64,000 bases of DNA from Fistularia commersonii (GCA_037954325.1 JBBMNZ010000015.1:12713501-12777500); one strand, 5' to 3'; counted from the stretch's first letter, positions 33,886 to 56,080 are shown. Notes: generated by a model from the sequence alone, not told the origin. Numbers and translations: made by a program.

Positions 33886-34400
33886 GCCTGAAGATGCCTG
33901 GACATGCTTGGAGACACCCTGTAGAAACTTGGAGATGCCTGGAGACGCCCGGAGACAAATGGAGTTGCATGGAGATGCCTGAAGATATCTGGAGATACCT
34001 AGAGATACCTGTAGACCATGTAGACACCTGGAGATGCTTGGGGATGCCCTAAGACAACTGGAGATGCTTGGAGACACCCTGGAGAAACTTGGAGATGACT
34101 TGAGATAGCTAGAGATGCCTGTAGACGCTGTAGACACCTGGAGATAGCTAGAGATGCCTGGAGATGCGTGGAGACAAATAGAGTTGCATGGAGATGCCTG
34201 AAGATATCTGGAGATACCTAGAGATGTCTGTAGAAGCTGTAGACACCTGGAAACGCCGAGGGATGCCTGGAGACACTTGGAGATACCTTACAATGCCTGG
34301 AGATGCTGTAGACACCTGCAGACGTCTGGAGATGCCTGAAGATTCCCGGAGACACCTGGAGATCCCTGGAGCAGAATCCACTTTCTCCCATATCGGATCA
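33886..34400. repeat. Degenerate 10-mer minisatellite (TGGAGATGCC-like)
   Basis: About 500 bp composed of variants of TGGAGATGCC and TGGAGACACC in tandem, with longer units of about 50-80 bp recurring (for example GGAGTTGCATGGAGATGCCT near 33960 and 34180). Strand bias is purine-rich on plus. Noncoding; the repeated peptides seen in its open frames follow from the period. Confidence 0.88.
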
Positions 34401-37371
34401 CCTCCAAGCTCTGCAGTGTTCTGGTTCTTGGAGCTTCTTCTATGTGTGAAGGACAGGAAAGTTCACGGTGGGGGGGCAAAGACACAAGGAGCCCCCCAGA
34501 CACCCATGAAGACCCTATGAAGACCCCGATGAAGACCCCCAGACCCTGAGATGAAGACCCCATGAAGGCCTCCAGCCATGGACCAGTGCCTGACAGCAGC
34601 AGCTCCAAATGCTGACCTTCACACCTGGTGATTGCTGGAGCTCATAAAGCCCAGAGGGAGGAGGACCTCCACCCGCTTTGCTAACGGAGACCAACAAACT
34701 GAGACGGAGCTTGATGGGCTGACCCTTGACTGACAGGACAGGAGGTCCTGGGTTAGAAGACCTCCATGGAGGACTTCAGGACCAGGAGCTCAGAGGCTGG
34801 AAGGTCTCCAAGGACATTCAAGCTCTCAAGGATCTTGGTCTTTTTGAACCCAGGATATAAAGACAAGCTGTATGTGTGTGTATGTGTGTGTGTGTGTGGA
34901 GCCCCAATGATCTTCTTCTCTCAGGTGAAAGTGTCCTCAGCCTGAAGCCTGCTGATGAAGGAAGCAGCTCTTCATCCCAGGAGAACCTCTTGAACCATCA
35001 GTCACATGAACCATGGTGGCTTCACCTTGGTTCTCCAGGTCTCCCCAGCCTCAGCTCTGACAGACCAGGGTTCACATCTGCTGGCGGGACCAAGGTCACA
35101 GACTCAATCAGGTCAGCATCTCCAGCAGGATCATGGAGAACATCAGTCTGAGCCGGTTCTCCTGTTTGTTTTGGGACATTGGATCCAACCCGGCTGCTGA
35201 AGATCCCTCGGAAACAATTACTCAAAATCTGTGGTAATGTCTGTGACACACACACACACACACACGCACACACGCAGGACTACTGAGTGGAAGAGTTGGA
35301 TGTTCTCGCAGGTGTTCTCCGCCTCTCAGGCAGGTGGCGCCAGCACCAGGCTCTGACCCAGAAGCTGCCTCAGGTCCTCCAGACCTCCGCTCTTATTCCT
35401 TTTTCCCACAAACAGTCTGGAGACCTCCGAGGTCCGTGTCACAAAGAGCTTCACTCTCCCACTGTCTCCTGGCGGCAGCAGAAGGTCCCAGCCTGGAGGA
35501 CGGAGAGGGAACCCCTTGTGCGGCGGCTGTATGGCGTCTTTGTCAGCGGTCCTCCTGCCCGGGCTGGAGATGCCTCCTAATGAAGTCGGGGCGCTGAGCT
35601 CCATTGTTGTGCTAATCAGGCACAGATGTGGACACCGGCTCCGGAAAATCATCCAAGCAGTCCTGACAGCAGACGCCTCGGTGGGGGAGAAGGTCCGCTG
35701 GACGCCTGAGGGAACGGCATTATCCCTTCTGACAGGGCTCCGCTCAAATATGATCTCCATGACAGGGAGTCAGGCTGGACGGGCCCACTTCCAGGTGGAG
35801 ATGTTTATGACTGCAACCTGTAGGGGGTGGAGGGAGAGAAGAAGGGGGGGGGGGGAGCTTTGGAGATGTTTGGATGCCCAACTTTGTCAGCAAACATCTC
35901 ACCTCCTGCAGGGTGGAGGATGAGTCTGACCCAGTACGACAGAGGTCTTTCACCCTGGAGACCAGAGACGTGGAGCTGGAGGGTCTCCGGCTCCTGCTTC
36001 AGGGGTGAAGGTCCATCTGCAGATGGACCATCTGATGACACAGCCCAGCTCAGACCAACCAGTGACAGAAGATCTTTTCAAAATATATTTGGATTTGAAT
36101 TTTCATTTAGGGCGCAAGGTCCCTGCTTGGGTTCCCGTAGGTTTCCTTCCTGTGTGGAGTCTCCATGTTCTCCCCGTGTCTGCGTGGGGTTCCTCAGGGT
36201 TCCTCGGGTTCCTCCCTCAATCCACACACATGCAGGAGCCTTGTGGAGACCCTGGATCGTCCGGGCGTGTGGACGGTTTGGCGTCTCTACATGAGGCCCT
36301 TTGATTGGTCCATGCTGATTTGCCTTGTCCAATCACAGCCGGGGTTGGATCCAGGACCACAGGAAAGCAGCATCAGCAGGAGATCATGAATGATCTTGAT
36401 TTAATAGTTTGAGTGTGTTTGAGGTGAAAACCAGAACCACCAGACACAAACAGGTGACACCTTCTGCCTAGGAGGACCTCCTGCTGCTGATCTCCTTCAC
36501 AGCTGGAGATGTCTAGTGTCTCCTGCTTAAGCTCCGAAGGTTGATGAAACCCGACTTACCTCTTCTTCACTAATCCCGGGGTGTCACATGACCTCTTGCA
36601 AACGGTTGTTCCCGTTCCTTCTCCTGGACAATCAGCTTCTCCCATCTTCAGAGCAGGCTTCCTCCGGACTCACCGGGATGGACGGGGGGATTCCAGAGAG
36701 ACCGGGATCAGGAAGGTTCCCCCCGGAGCAGATGGGATGTGAAGGAGAGCAACTCCTTTCCTGGGATTAGCGCCTCGGTCTGATCTCCCATCTGGGTTCT
36801 CCAGCCCCTGGAATGTGGTTCTGATCTTTCTGGTCTGGCCGCCAACGGACCTGAAGAGTCTCTGATGATCCGGGGATTTGTGCTTTGGCGGCGAGGCCCG
36901 GCTGGTGAGAGGCGATCCATCCCCCAGATGTTCTTCTGTCGGCAGAGAAGGTCCACGAATCGAAGACCTGACGAAGGTAATCGATCCTCGCTCGTGAGCT
37001 TCGAGGCGACGCCTCCCGGATGGTTGTCTTCGTCTCGGGAGATCTTTTAGTGTATGGCTGAGAACGTCTTTTCCTGGCCCCTGGATGGGGGGGGCGGGGT
37101 GATGTCATCTGACCCGTGACATCATTGTGATTTTTAAGCACCATCGATTAGCTCCTGTGGAGATACTCCTTTCAGACGGAGCTTCTGGCCCACAGACACC
37201 AGAAGGTCTCTCTGCTGGACCACATAGCCCCGACTCTCCAAGGCTGAAGGTTCAAACCTCTCATCATCTAACATCCCATTGTGCTCCAAATCCAGCCCAC
37301 CTTTAAAAGAGTCCTCTCTGAGCCGGCAACAATGTGACCTGTGACACCCCCCAGACACACACACACACATG

Positions 37372-37403
<32 letters not shown>

Positions 37404-37892
37404 GATCCTCCACTGTGAGAAGCTCTTAATCAGGGGCCAAACAAAGGGGCCCCAGATCCCCACCTTCTGTAGGAGGCCCTGATCTAATAAGGGGGACGGA
37501 GGTGGAGGGGGGATTACTGGGAGACATCAACCCGAGAACTGGAGGAGGAGGAGGAGGAGGAGGAAGAAGAGAAAGTGGAGGTGGACGACAACGTGGAAGG
37601 CGGGAAGCTGACAACACTTAAGAACCAGAGCCCTTTCCCTCTGGGGCCTTCAGGGAGACTAGAATCACTTTACAATCTATAGATTTATAATCTATACATC
37701 TAGAATATATCACCTTATAATCTATAGATTTAAAATCTATATGTGAGTGTGAATGTGAGTGTTGTGTGTAGGTGTTTTCTTTTTTTTTTTTATTAACAAA
37801 TATTTACACAACAAATCTGTTAAGCCAGGGGTAACTCACACAAACACACACACACACACATATAGACGAACACATGCACACACACACATATA
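34401..37892. other. Gene-free intergenic stretch
   Basis: Only short (CA)n or (GT)n tracts (34872-34898, 35246-35275, 37357-37400, 37845-37890), a CTC/GGA run near 37543-37565 and an AT-rich patch near 37660-37745. No conserved coding frame or element recognised. Confidence 0.7.
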
Positions 37893-38968
37893 CCGTCTCT
37901 TCCGCACTATAAGGCGCACCTGATTATAAGGCGCACCTTCAATGAATGGCATATTTAAAAAAAAAAAATCTCATATAAGGTGCACTGCATTATAAGGCGC
38001 ATAGAATAAAAGCTACTGTAGTGGCTTGGGTTGCGTTATGCATCCACTAAGTGGAGCTGGGCTAAAGGGAATGTCAACAAAACACTCAGGTAAGTCAGTC
38101 AAACATTATTAATAGAATACAAACCAATGTTCTGACAACTCCGTTCACTCCCAAAACAAGTTAGTGCATTCACAATAAGGTACCGCACAAACCGGTAGCT
38201 CTTACCGGTATTTGCGCCGCCTTTGTTCAAACGATGTATTTCCAACTCCATTTGTCACAGTTCAAAGCGTTTCATAAAACAAAAACACCAAGAAGGACCA
38301 CCTCTAAATTCATTCATTGATAGTCATATCGCTAGCTAGCTAGCACTGTTGCGTTCATTGGAATAGTGACTGTAGAGACGCTTCTTCTTGTCGCTTTCTG
38401 TTCAACAACCCACTGTTCGAGTTTGTCCTCCAACTGTGGCCATCTCGCTTTGTTTCCTCGGAATCTCTATTTAGTCTTCTTTACTTGGCGCAGGTCATCT
38501 TGTTGTTTCTTCCACTTCCTTACCATTGATTTGTTAACGTCGAATTCTCTCGCTGCTGCTCTATTCCCATGTTCTTGTGCGTGACTGATTGCCTTAAACT
38601 CTGCGTCGTAAGCGTGTCTCTTAAAATGTGCCATTTTGGGGTCTTTATACACACACAAGTGGTGCGGGACTGGAATTCCCCTTTGCTGTTTTCACCACTG
38701 ATACTTCGGCAATGCGCCCACACACACACACACACACATACAAATGGAAATGAAAATGCACGCTTTGCGCTATCACATATCCCAGCATGCACTGCACGCT
38801 ACTTCTTCTACGGAAGAAAATGGAGTCGGCGGCTACCTCTTGTAGTAGCGAGACCTCTTGCAGCTCAATATTGATCCATATATAAGGCGCACTGGATTAT
38901 AAGGCGCACTGTTGATTTTTGAGAAGATTAAAAGCTTTTAGGTGCACCTTATAGTGCGGAAAATACGG
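37893..38968 (-). mobile_element. Pogo/Tigger-like DNA transposon, deletion derivative
   Basis: Inverted ends CCGTNNNTTCCGCACTATAA at 37893 and, reversed, at 38968 match in about 28 of 32 positions when flanks are included, and both are bordered by TA. Subterminal repeats of ATAAGGCGCAC occur near both ends (37910-38000 and 38882-38915). On the minus strand, 38632-38467 encodes an HTH_psq/CENP-B-type DNA-binding segment (AYDAEFKAISHAQEHGNRAA, SMVRKWKKQ). After an in-frame stop the frame continues FRGNKARWPQLEDKLEQWVV toward 38360. The catalytic DDE domain is absent, so it is non-autonomous. Confidence 0.85.
38360..38632 (-). pseudogene. Transposase N-terminal fragment (HTH_psq), broken
   Basis: Starts at the Met of the block MAHFKRHAYDAEFK, runs about 56 codons to KKTK and then hits an in-frame TAG. 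Beyond it, about 36 further codons keep family resemblance (RWPQLEDKLEQWVVEQKATR). The DNA-binding helix-turn-helix is complete, but the rest of the transposase is missing. It belongs to the element at 37893-38968. Confidence 0.8.
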
Positions 38969-39317
38969 TATATAGGCAATCAAAAGGCCCTAAATAGAGT
39001 ATAACTAAAATACTCTTTGCACATATACACTTACATAGAAATATTAAACACATTTTTTCCCAAAATAAAGTTGTTTTTGACAGCCTTGGGGTTCTGAAGT
39101 CATTTATGATGATGCAGTATTTGCCCATTTCCTGGAGAAACACTGAAGGTTGGTCTTTTTCCTCGCTGCAAATGTCCTCCTGCAGCTTCAGTGACAAAAA
39201 AAGGATTGGACATTAAACCAGAGTATTTGTGGTGTGGAGGTGGTTGTGCAGCTGAGATGATGCCCCCAAAAGTTCCACTAACCCTAAAATGAAATGTCTC
39301 TCTCTCTCTCTCTCTCA

Positions 39318-39372
<55 letters not shown>

Positions 39373-39664
39373 GGGGATCCTAATTGATAATTGCCTGTCC
39401 ACGTGAGGTTGCAGTTCTCATACCAGCCTTTGGGGGGATGGTAAGCGCTGCTCTCATCAGTCTTACCCAGAACACATTGCGGTTGTCTCCTTCGGGGGTC
39501 ACCGAAATCACCATCGGTTGTCGTGGCAACCAAATGTGTAAGTGACATTGGTGTGAGACACAGCAGGTCCTGGTGGAGCAGGTGGAGGTAGATGGTAGGA
39601 GATCGCACAGGTGTCCAGGTTTGTTTACCCCAGAGTGTCTTAATATCCAGTCTTTCTCCCCTTC

Positions 39665-39758
<94 letters not shown>

Positions 39759-39896
39759 CACCAACTTCCTCTCGTTAAATAACAACAGACCAGCTTATCC
39801 TTCTCGTCCTTCTCGCTACAAGGTTATCAGATCCAGTCCAGGAGGTTGTTTCAGCTGAGGCTTGTGTCCCAGATACTTCAAAGACAGACAGACAGA

Positions 39897-39952
<56 letters not shown>

Positions 39953-40048
39953 CAGTCAGCCAGCCAAACAAATAATTAACAAAGTCAGTGAGATTAATTA
40001 AAGCAGTGGGGTTCAACTAGGGTTCAGCTGTGTGTGTGTGTGTTTGTA

Positions 40049-40085
<37 letters not shown>

Positions 40086-41984
40086 GTATGCATGTGTGCG
40101 TGTGTGTGTGTGTGTGCGCGTGTGTGTATGTGTGTGTGTTTGTATGTATGTATGCATGTGTGTGGGGGGGCAGATGAGATGAGTGGACTGGGGAAGGTAG
40201 GAGGAGCAGGCCATCTCCCTGGTCTCCAGGGTCAACCATGGTAGGTATTATGGTCTGTTCAGCTCAACCGATTCTGAGCCCGAAGACCAGGATCTACTGA
40301 ACTCCTCAACTGAGGAAGAACTATAAAACTAACAAATGTATTCTTGCGTAAATCAAACACAAACACATATACAGTATGCATTCTCATATAAAACAGCTTA
40401 TGTATATGAATATTTAATACATATATATATATATATAAAACTATTCAAGATTCACGTCCCTCGAACCAGCCGATGTTTCCCAAAGTATGATTTTCTCCCC
40501 GTATCTCCTGAGATCTTCCTAAGCAGCTCAGCGTGAGGCGTTGTTGACGGAGCCTCCAGCACATCTGATGATGTTTGAATAGCAGCCCTCTTGGTGGAGG
40601 TGGAGGTGGAGGTGGAGGTGGAGGTGACGTGGAGGTGGAGGTGAGGTGGAGGCCGGCCCCCCTTCCAGCCCCGTGTTTTGGCAGCAGAGCTCCTGCATGA
40701 CAAAGGCTCCCTCTGCTCGTCCTTTGTGTTGCGAACGTGGCAGGTAATGATTAACACAAACACACTACAATGGAGCTCCGGCGAGGGGGGTGGGGGGGGG
40801 TCGGGACTTGAAGGTCCACGTCCAGCCGTGGCCCGGGGGGGGGGGCCGCCTCGGGAGGCCTATCTCTGCTCTTCTGGAGCCCGAGAAGAATTGCAACCCT
40901 CCGTATCTTCTCGACCCGGGCGCCTTCTCCCGGACGGAGCTCCTCACGCCACATGTGGAAACACCAGCTGAGAAGGATCCTCATCCTCCCTTTGAGACCA
41001 TTATAGAAGTTTGAAGCTCCGCTGGATGGAGCACTCCGGTCCTCCGGACCGAACGGAGGAGCAGATGTTGTGTAAAACCCCGGAGGTTCCCAGATGAGAT
41101 GTCTGTCCCTGCATTCATGCAGGAGAACCAAAGGACACCTTTCAGCGAGGATGTTCTGTGATGGGCTGCTTTGAGAGGAGCATCAGCTGAAGACCAGGAC
41201 ATGAATGACAATGGGGGCTGATGTTTCCATAATCTGTCCCTGCTGGGAGACACACTAATGAGGGAGCGGCCACACCTCACACACTCCCGCTGACCTCTCT
41301 CCGGCTCACTTTCCCTGCACACACACACACTAACTTCTCCTCACCCCCATGATTATCATTCACCCCCACATCTGTTATCAGCTGTCAGGCTCCGGCCCTG
41401 CCCCCCCACCAGCCCAGACCCCCCCCCCCAACCACCACCACCATTAGCATGAGCAGGCTATCAGTGCTATCAGGACCCGGGGGCTCGGCATATCTCTGAT
41501 GTCATCAGATGCAGGGGGGCTGATGGGAAGATTCTGTTTTGGAAATCACCTTCCAAACCGGGTCATGGACCTCCAGGGGTTTGGAGAAGGTTATGGATCG
41601 GTCCAGGTGAACACAAGGTCGGCGCTGACCCGGAATGACAGCTGTTTGCAAGCACACACACACACACACACACACACAGTCTACTTTGTTTCCCAGACCT
41701 GTAGAACACACCCAGCACACACTTTATCTTTATCTGGTAGTGGAACCCCAGTCTGAACCAAACAAACACACATTGCTGTGATGATGTGTGTGTGTTTGTG
41801 TGTGTGTGTGGCCCGTGCTGAGAGGCCTGCACGGGCCACACACACACAGCTCTTGTAGGGTGTGTTTGGCTTGATGTGTGTGTTTGCACATTCAGATAGA
41901 ACCTTGGGCCAAAACCAACAACTACCCGGCCCCCGTGAACCCAGGGGCCGACAGGGAGGCGCTACAGAACCCCCCCTGCACACT

Positions 41985-42015
<31 letters not shown>

Positions 42016-42161
42016 ATACCATATTCATGCTGTCATTTCCAATCATTCGATAATCATTCAATTATCCGAGTTTGATTCCTCTTTAGAGAATTGATGGGAG
42101 TATATTTATTCTAAACAAACAAACAAACAAAAAAGGAATCAAATACTTGAAGTCATCCATC

Positions 42162-42192
<31 letters not shown>

Positions 42193-42517
42193 AGCATACA
42201 CACACACGCACCCACACACACACACACCCACACCTCATTAATGAATGAATGATTCTTGTTCAGATTAAAATTACGGCAATTGGCTGTTGCTCTCCCTCTC
42301 TGCACTTCACACACACTCTTACACACACACACACACACACAGTCACAGTCTCACACACACACACACACACACACACACATTCCGAGGTAGACCCAGACCT
42401 GGCTATCGATCACGTAGCGCCAGTGTTCCTCAGCGGACTTTTATCTCCTTTATCGCTTCCACCCGCTGAGGATTTGTGTACTTTGACTTTCCCTCCAAAG
42501 CTCTTTTGACCCTGGAA

Positions 42518-42603
<86 letters not shown>

Positions 42604-42674
42604 CCGTGCGCTGCTGAGAGTTTGACCTGGAGATATAACCCAGTGGCGTTCAGCGCCTCTACTTCCTCCCTGGT

Positions 42675-42724
<50 letters not shown>

Positions 42725-43095
42725 GACACAGAGTCTGACCTTTGACCCGATGCAGGTCAAGAAGGTGTTTGGATCAAACCTCGAGTTCCCCCAGAGAACA
42801 TGGAGTCACCTGGTTTGTAGTTCCTGGATCTGGAGTTTCAAAACAACCCAATCTTGCTATTGATTATTGATTGGTCGAATGGATCCACAATCTCCTCCGT
42901 CCCCCAGAGAGCGGCCGAGGGTTTCTGCTCTCCTCTCTCGTGAAGGAGGAAGCTGCTCCGTTCAGCAGGTTCTTCTCCTCAGAGCAAACATCAGATGTTC
43001 TTCCCTCAGATCTGGTCTCCCTTCTCCTCTTTCTCTGAAGCAAAGACCAAACAGAAAGTTCTGATGGACCTTTTTCTGCTGGGCTTAAAGTCCAT
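38969..43095. repeat. Gene-free stretch dominated by microsatellites
   Basis: (CA)n or (GT)n tracts at 39315-39368, 39666-39754, 39899-39950, 40029-40165 (complex, with TGTATG and TGCG steps), 41313-41330, 41653-41679, 41785-41810, 41984-42015, 42164-42236, 42318-42380, 42520-42602 (about 41 units) and 42677-42722. A (GGTGGA)n hexanucleotide lies at about 40594-40655, C/G runs near 40795-40850 and 41401-41430, and a 20-bp perfect hairpin at 41799-41848. No gene recognised. Confidence 0.85.
41799..41848. repeat. Perfect 20-bp inverted repeat with 10-nt loop
   Basis: Left arm 41799-41818 (GT run followed by GGCCCGTGC) is exactly complementary to the right arm 41829-41848 (GCACGGGCC followed by a CA run). 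The loop is TGAGAGGCCT. The GTGC/GCAC core shows this is more than two opposed dinucleotide runs. Confidence 0.9.
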
Positions 43096-43156
43096 GAGGA
43101 AGAAGAAGAAGAAGAAGAAGAAGAAGAAGAAGAAGAAGAAGAAGAAGAAGAAGAAG
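43096..43156. repeat. (GAA)n trinucleotide repeat
   Basis: About 20 units of GAA on the plus strand just upstream of the MITE. Confidence 0.95.
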
Positions 43157-43237
43157 AGGAGTTTCACCTCTCCCATCTGGGAATGTCTGAAGGACGTGTT
43201 CCTCAAAGCAGAGGAACACCTGATTGGATTCTTTACA

Positions 43238-43613
43238 TATACAGGACTGTCTCAGAAAATTAGAATATTGTGATAAAGTTCTTTATCTTCTGTTATGCAA
43301 TTATAAAAAAAAAAAAACAAAAAAAAACAACAAAAAAAAGGCTTGCAATATTTCAGTTGATTTGTAATGAATCCAGAATGTATGACATTTTTGTTTTTGT
43401 AATTGCATTCCAGAAGCCTTTTTATTATTTTAATATTGCTGATTATGACTTACATCTCAAGAAAACTCAAAAAATCCTATCTCAAATTAGTATATCAGTA
43501 TATATGTCAGTATATTAGAATATCATGAAAAAGTGTTTTTTTTTAAGTAATTGCATTGGAGAAGATAAAAAACTTTATCACAATATTCTAATTTTCTGAG
43601 ACAGTCCTGTATA
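43238..43613. mobile_element. MITE with 66-bp terminal inverted repeats
   Basis: Left arm 43238-43303 and right arm 43548-43613 are inverted copies. The outer 43 bases (starting TATACAGGACTGTCTCAG) match exactly, and the inner part has a few mismatches. Flanking TA is compatible with a TA target duplication. The interior is AT-rich, has an A-rich run and no transposase frame. This is a recognisable, abundant fish palindromic element; its superfamily is not certain from sequence alone. Confidence 0.9.
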
Positions 43614-43929
43614 TTCTGATTTTGTGTGTGTGTGTGTGTGTGTGCCAAATTAAACCACGGAGGTGTGTGTGCAAGGAAGGGTTTGCAGCAGGGACCTTCA
43701 TGCAGATGTTCCGGTCCAGGAGGAGCCCTGAAGTCCGGCTTGATCTCCCTCAGGATGAACCGGGTCTGGGAGAGAGGGAGGGAGGCTGCGGGTCTGGGAG
43801 GAGCGGTGGGGTGAAAGGGGAGGTGAGAGGGGGTGGGTGGGGGCAAGAGGGCGTGGGGGGGTAACTGGGGAGGAGGGGGAAGAAGGGCGGGGGGGCAATC
43901 CACCCCCCCCCCCCCCCCCTGCAGGCCAT

Positions 43930-44901
43930 TGTTGCCGCGGAGCCGCAGAGCAGTGCAGCAGGCTGCGGAGGCGGACGCACCGACACTTCGTCCCGCTGAA
44001 GATCCGCTCCGGAACCAGCGCCTCCGACCGGGAAGGGGAACCGAATCCCGAGCCGCGGGAATCTTCCTCCTCCACACGCGGCTCCCGGAAAGGACCCGGA
44101 TCCGAACCCGAGACCGGATACGGAGCCGGACCCGGAGCGAGTGCTCGGTCCGTCCGGGAGTCCCCTCGCATGGATCTAACGACCTGAACCGGCGGACGTC
44201 GCCCTCCAACCCCACGGAGACTTGCGGGTCTCTGAGCCCGAAGCCGCCGGTTCGGTTCTTGCCGCCGGTCCGAGTCCGATGGATCTGTAACGGGATTTTT
44301 TTTTTTTTTTTTTGTCCGGATGAGACGGATCACAGACGGGTTCTGACGGGGGTTCGTCTGGACTTTAACCTCCACATGAGGACACCGGCGGCCACTCGTG
44401 TCGTGGACGTGGAGTGACCTCCTGTGTGGAGGACCGGGAGGAAAGGTGGGTGAAACTTCAACTCCGAACCACCACCGAAACCGAATCAGAGAACCGAATC
44501 GAAGTGGACGGTTCGTCCGCCGAGGATCCAATTACTACTACTATTATTATTATTTTTATTAAAATAATAATAATTATTATTATTGTTATTATTGTTGTTG
44601 TTGTTGGGGCTCAGGAGTGGAGGTTGTACTTTCTGGACCTTCACGCAGGTCCGAACCTGCTTCCGGACTTTTTTGGGTTTAATTTTGCGCTTGAATCGAA
44701 AGACGCAGCCGGTCCGGTGAATCGGTACCGGCAGCTCCGTGGGTCCGTCGGAGTGACAGCGAGGAGTCACTGCGTGGGTTCGAGTGAAGGAAACACGGCG
44801 TGAGAGAGGAGGCGTCTGCGGCTGCGCAGTGGAGACTTCAGCTCCAGTCTTTAATTGAGGGAGAATGCGGTTCATTCAGTAACGCGGTTCGGTGTGTGTG
44901 T

Positions 44902-44942
<41 letters not shown>

Positions 44943-45470
44943 CGCGGCCTGCACGCATGCAGCGCACGCACCAGAGTCTGGCGCCTGCCGTCCAGACTGG
45001 CAGCAGAAGAGCTCCCTCTTCTCCTCTGGAGCTCCATCAGGTTCTCCTCCGGAGGAGCTTCTTCTCCACGCCGGAGGTTCGTTTCCAAACCGAAGCGACT
45101 CTGAAACTCCGATCTGGCTTTGCGGAGAACCTGTCGATCATCGTCCGATCGGTGGAGGCTCCGTCTCCTTGGACCGCGGCCCTTTTTGTTTTCCTTTCTG
45201 TGGACACGTCTGGTTCTGAAAGGGGCCGCTCTTCCCTCCCTGTCGGAACCCGGGGTCTCGGGGGGTTCTGAGCGCCGAAGAATCCGATAAAAGGAGGTCC
45301 GATCTGCCGACGGTAGGCCGGTCGGGGCTAAACATCTTTGGGGTTTCTTCTGGAGGCCCGATTTCAGGCAGCGGCTCGGCTCCAAGCCGAACCGGACCTC
45401 CCGGTTCTGCCGACGGCTGCTCTTTGCTCAGACTTTCAGCCCCAAGTTCATGTCTTTACTTTCTCCGCAG
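43930..45470 (+). promoter_or_regulatory. fgfr4: CpG-rich fgfr4 5' region
   Basis: CpG-rich, TATA-less sequence upstream of the exon carrying the fgfr4 start. It contains a C run at 43900-43919, a T run at 44297-44313, an (ATT)/(GTT) trinucleotide patch at 44530-44606 and a (GT)n at 44893-44941. A noncoding first exon is inferred because an acceptor (TCTCCGCAG) ends at 45470. A candidate donor is GAAAG|GTGGGT with the exon end at 44445. Exact start site not determinable. Confidence 0.55.
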
Positions 45471-45606
45471 GATCCAGACTTCCAGACTTGAATTCCTTGG
45501 ATTCCAGGACGTCCCATGCCAGGACCCGGAGTGTGAGGCCGCCTCAACCTCAGACCCACCACACACACACACACACACACACATGCACACGCACCTCATC
45601 GAGAAG
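45471..45606 (+). other. fgfr4: fgfr4 5' UTR in exon 2, with (CA)n
   Basis: Between the acceptor and the initiator ATG lies a (CA)n tract at 45559-45583, so the repeat should be in the mature mRNA. An in-frame upstream ATG at 45583-45585 would add eight residues (MHTHLIEK) but has a weak context. The main ATG at 45607 has a strong one (AAGATGG). The frame upstream contains no stop back to the splice site. Confidence 0.7.
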
Positions 45607-55446
<9,840 letters not shown>

Positions 55447-55607
55447 AGTCCGGCCCTCCGGCTGAGGAGAAACCGGAGAACCACGGCGGGACCTTGCGAG
55501 TCGTCCGAGACGCTGGAGGTCCACGGCTGCGGCGAAGCCAAACTTCATCGTCGCCGCTTTCGCCAATGGACCTTCGTTGTGGAGACACAGAGCCCTTAGA
55601 TATAGAT

Positions 55608-55643
<36 letters not shown>

Positions 55644-56080
55644 CGTATGCATGTGGAATACGGAGACAGACAGACGGAGGCTTGGAGAAGAGGATGTTCT
55701 CCAGGACCAATCGGAAGTGCTGCGTCGGTTCCGCCACCCGGGAGTCGCCGGTCGGAAGCCGAGACCCTGAGATGGTCCGCGATGCTTTTCCTTCAGACTC
55801 TTCTCACAAGCAGGACTCGACTCTCGGCGACAGAGAGGTTCAACCATAAAGATTTATTTTGCTACGACATAAAGACGAGGTGACGGTTAATTATAAATCT
55901 CTCTATATAAGATTATTTACTTCTGTCAGTTTATTTAAGGAGAAGAAAGACGTCTTCAATCTCAGGAGCTCTTTTGCTAAGAACTTTCTTTCTGAGTGGA
56001 TGATTTCCTGTCAATCTATTAGAATATTAAAGTATTTGTACGGACACACACACACACACGCTCCTGCTTCTTAGAAGGTT
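55447..56080 (+). other. fgfr4: fgfr4 3' UTR, approximate
   Basis: Follows the TAG at 55444-55446. Contains a (CA)n at 55608-55642 and AT-rich sequence with candidate polyadenylation hexamers CATAAA near 55846 and ATTAAA at 56026-56031. The end is approximate. Confidence 0.5.

Noticed and set aside
33718..34520. Repeated peptides such as SRYLQ and WRYLEMP in both strands
   Set aside because: Follow directly from the 10-mer minisatellite; no start, splice or domain evidence.
43698..44531. 277-codon minus-strand frame in the fgfr4 5' region
   Set aside because: Pro/Arg-rich, spans a C run and a T run; no conserved motif. Best explained by base composition.
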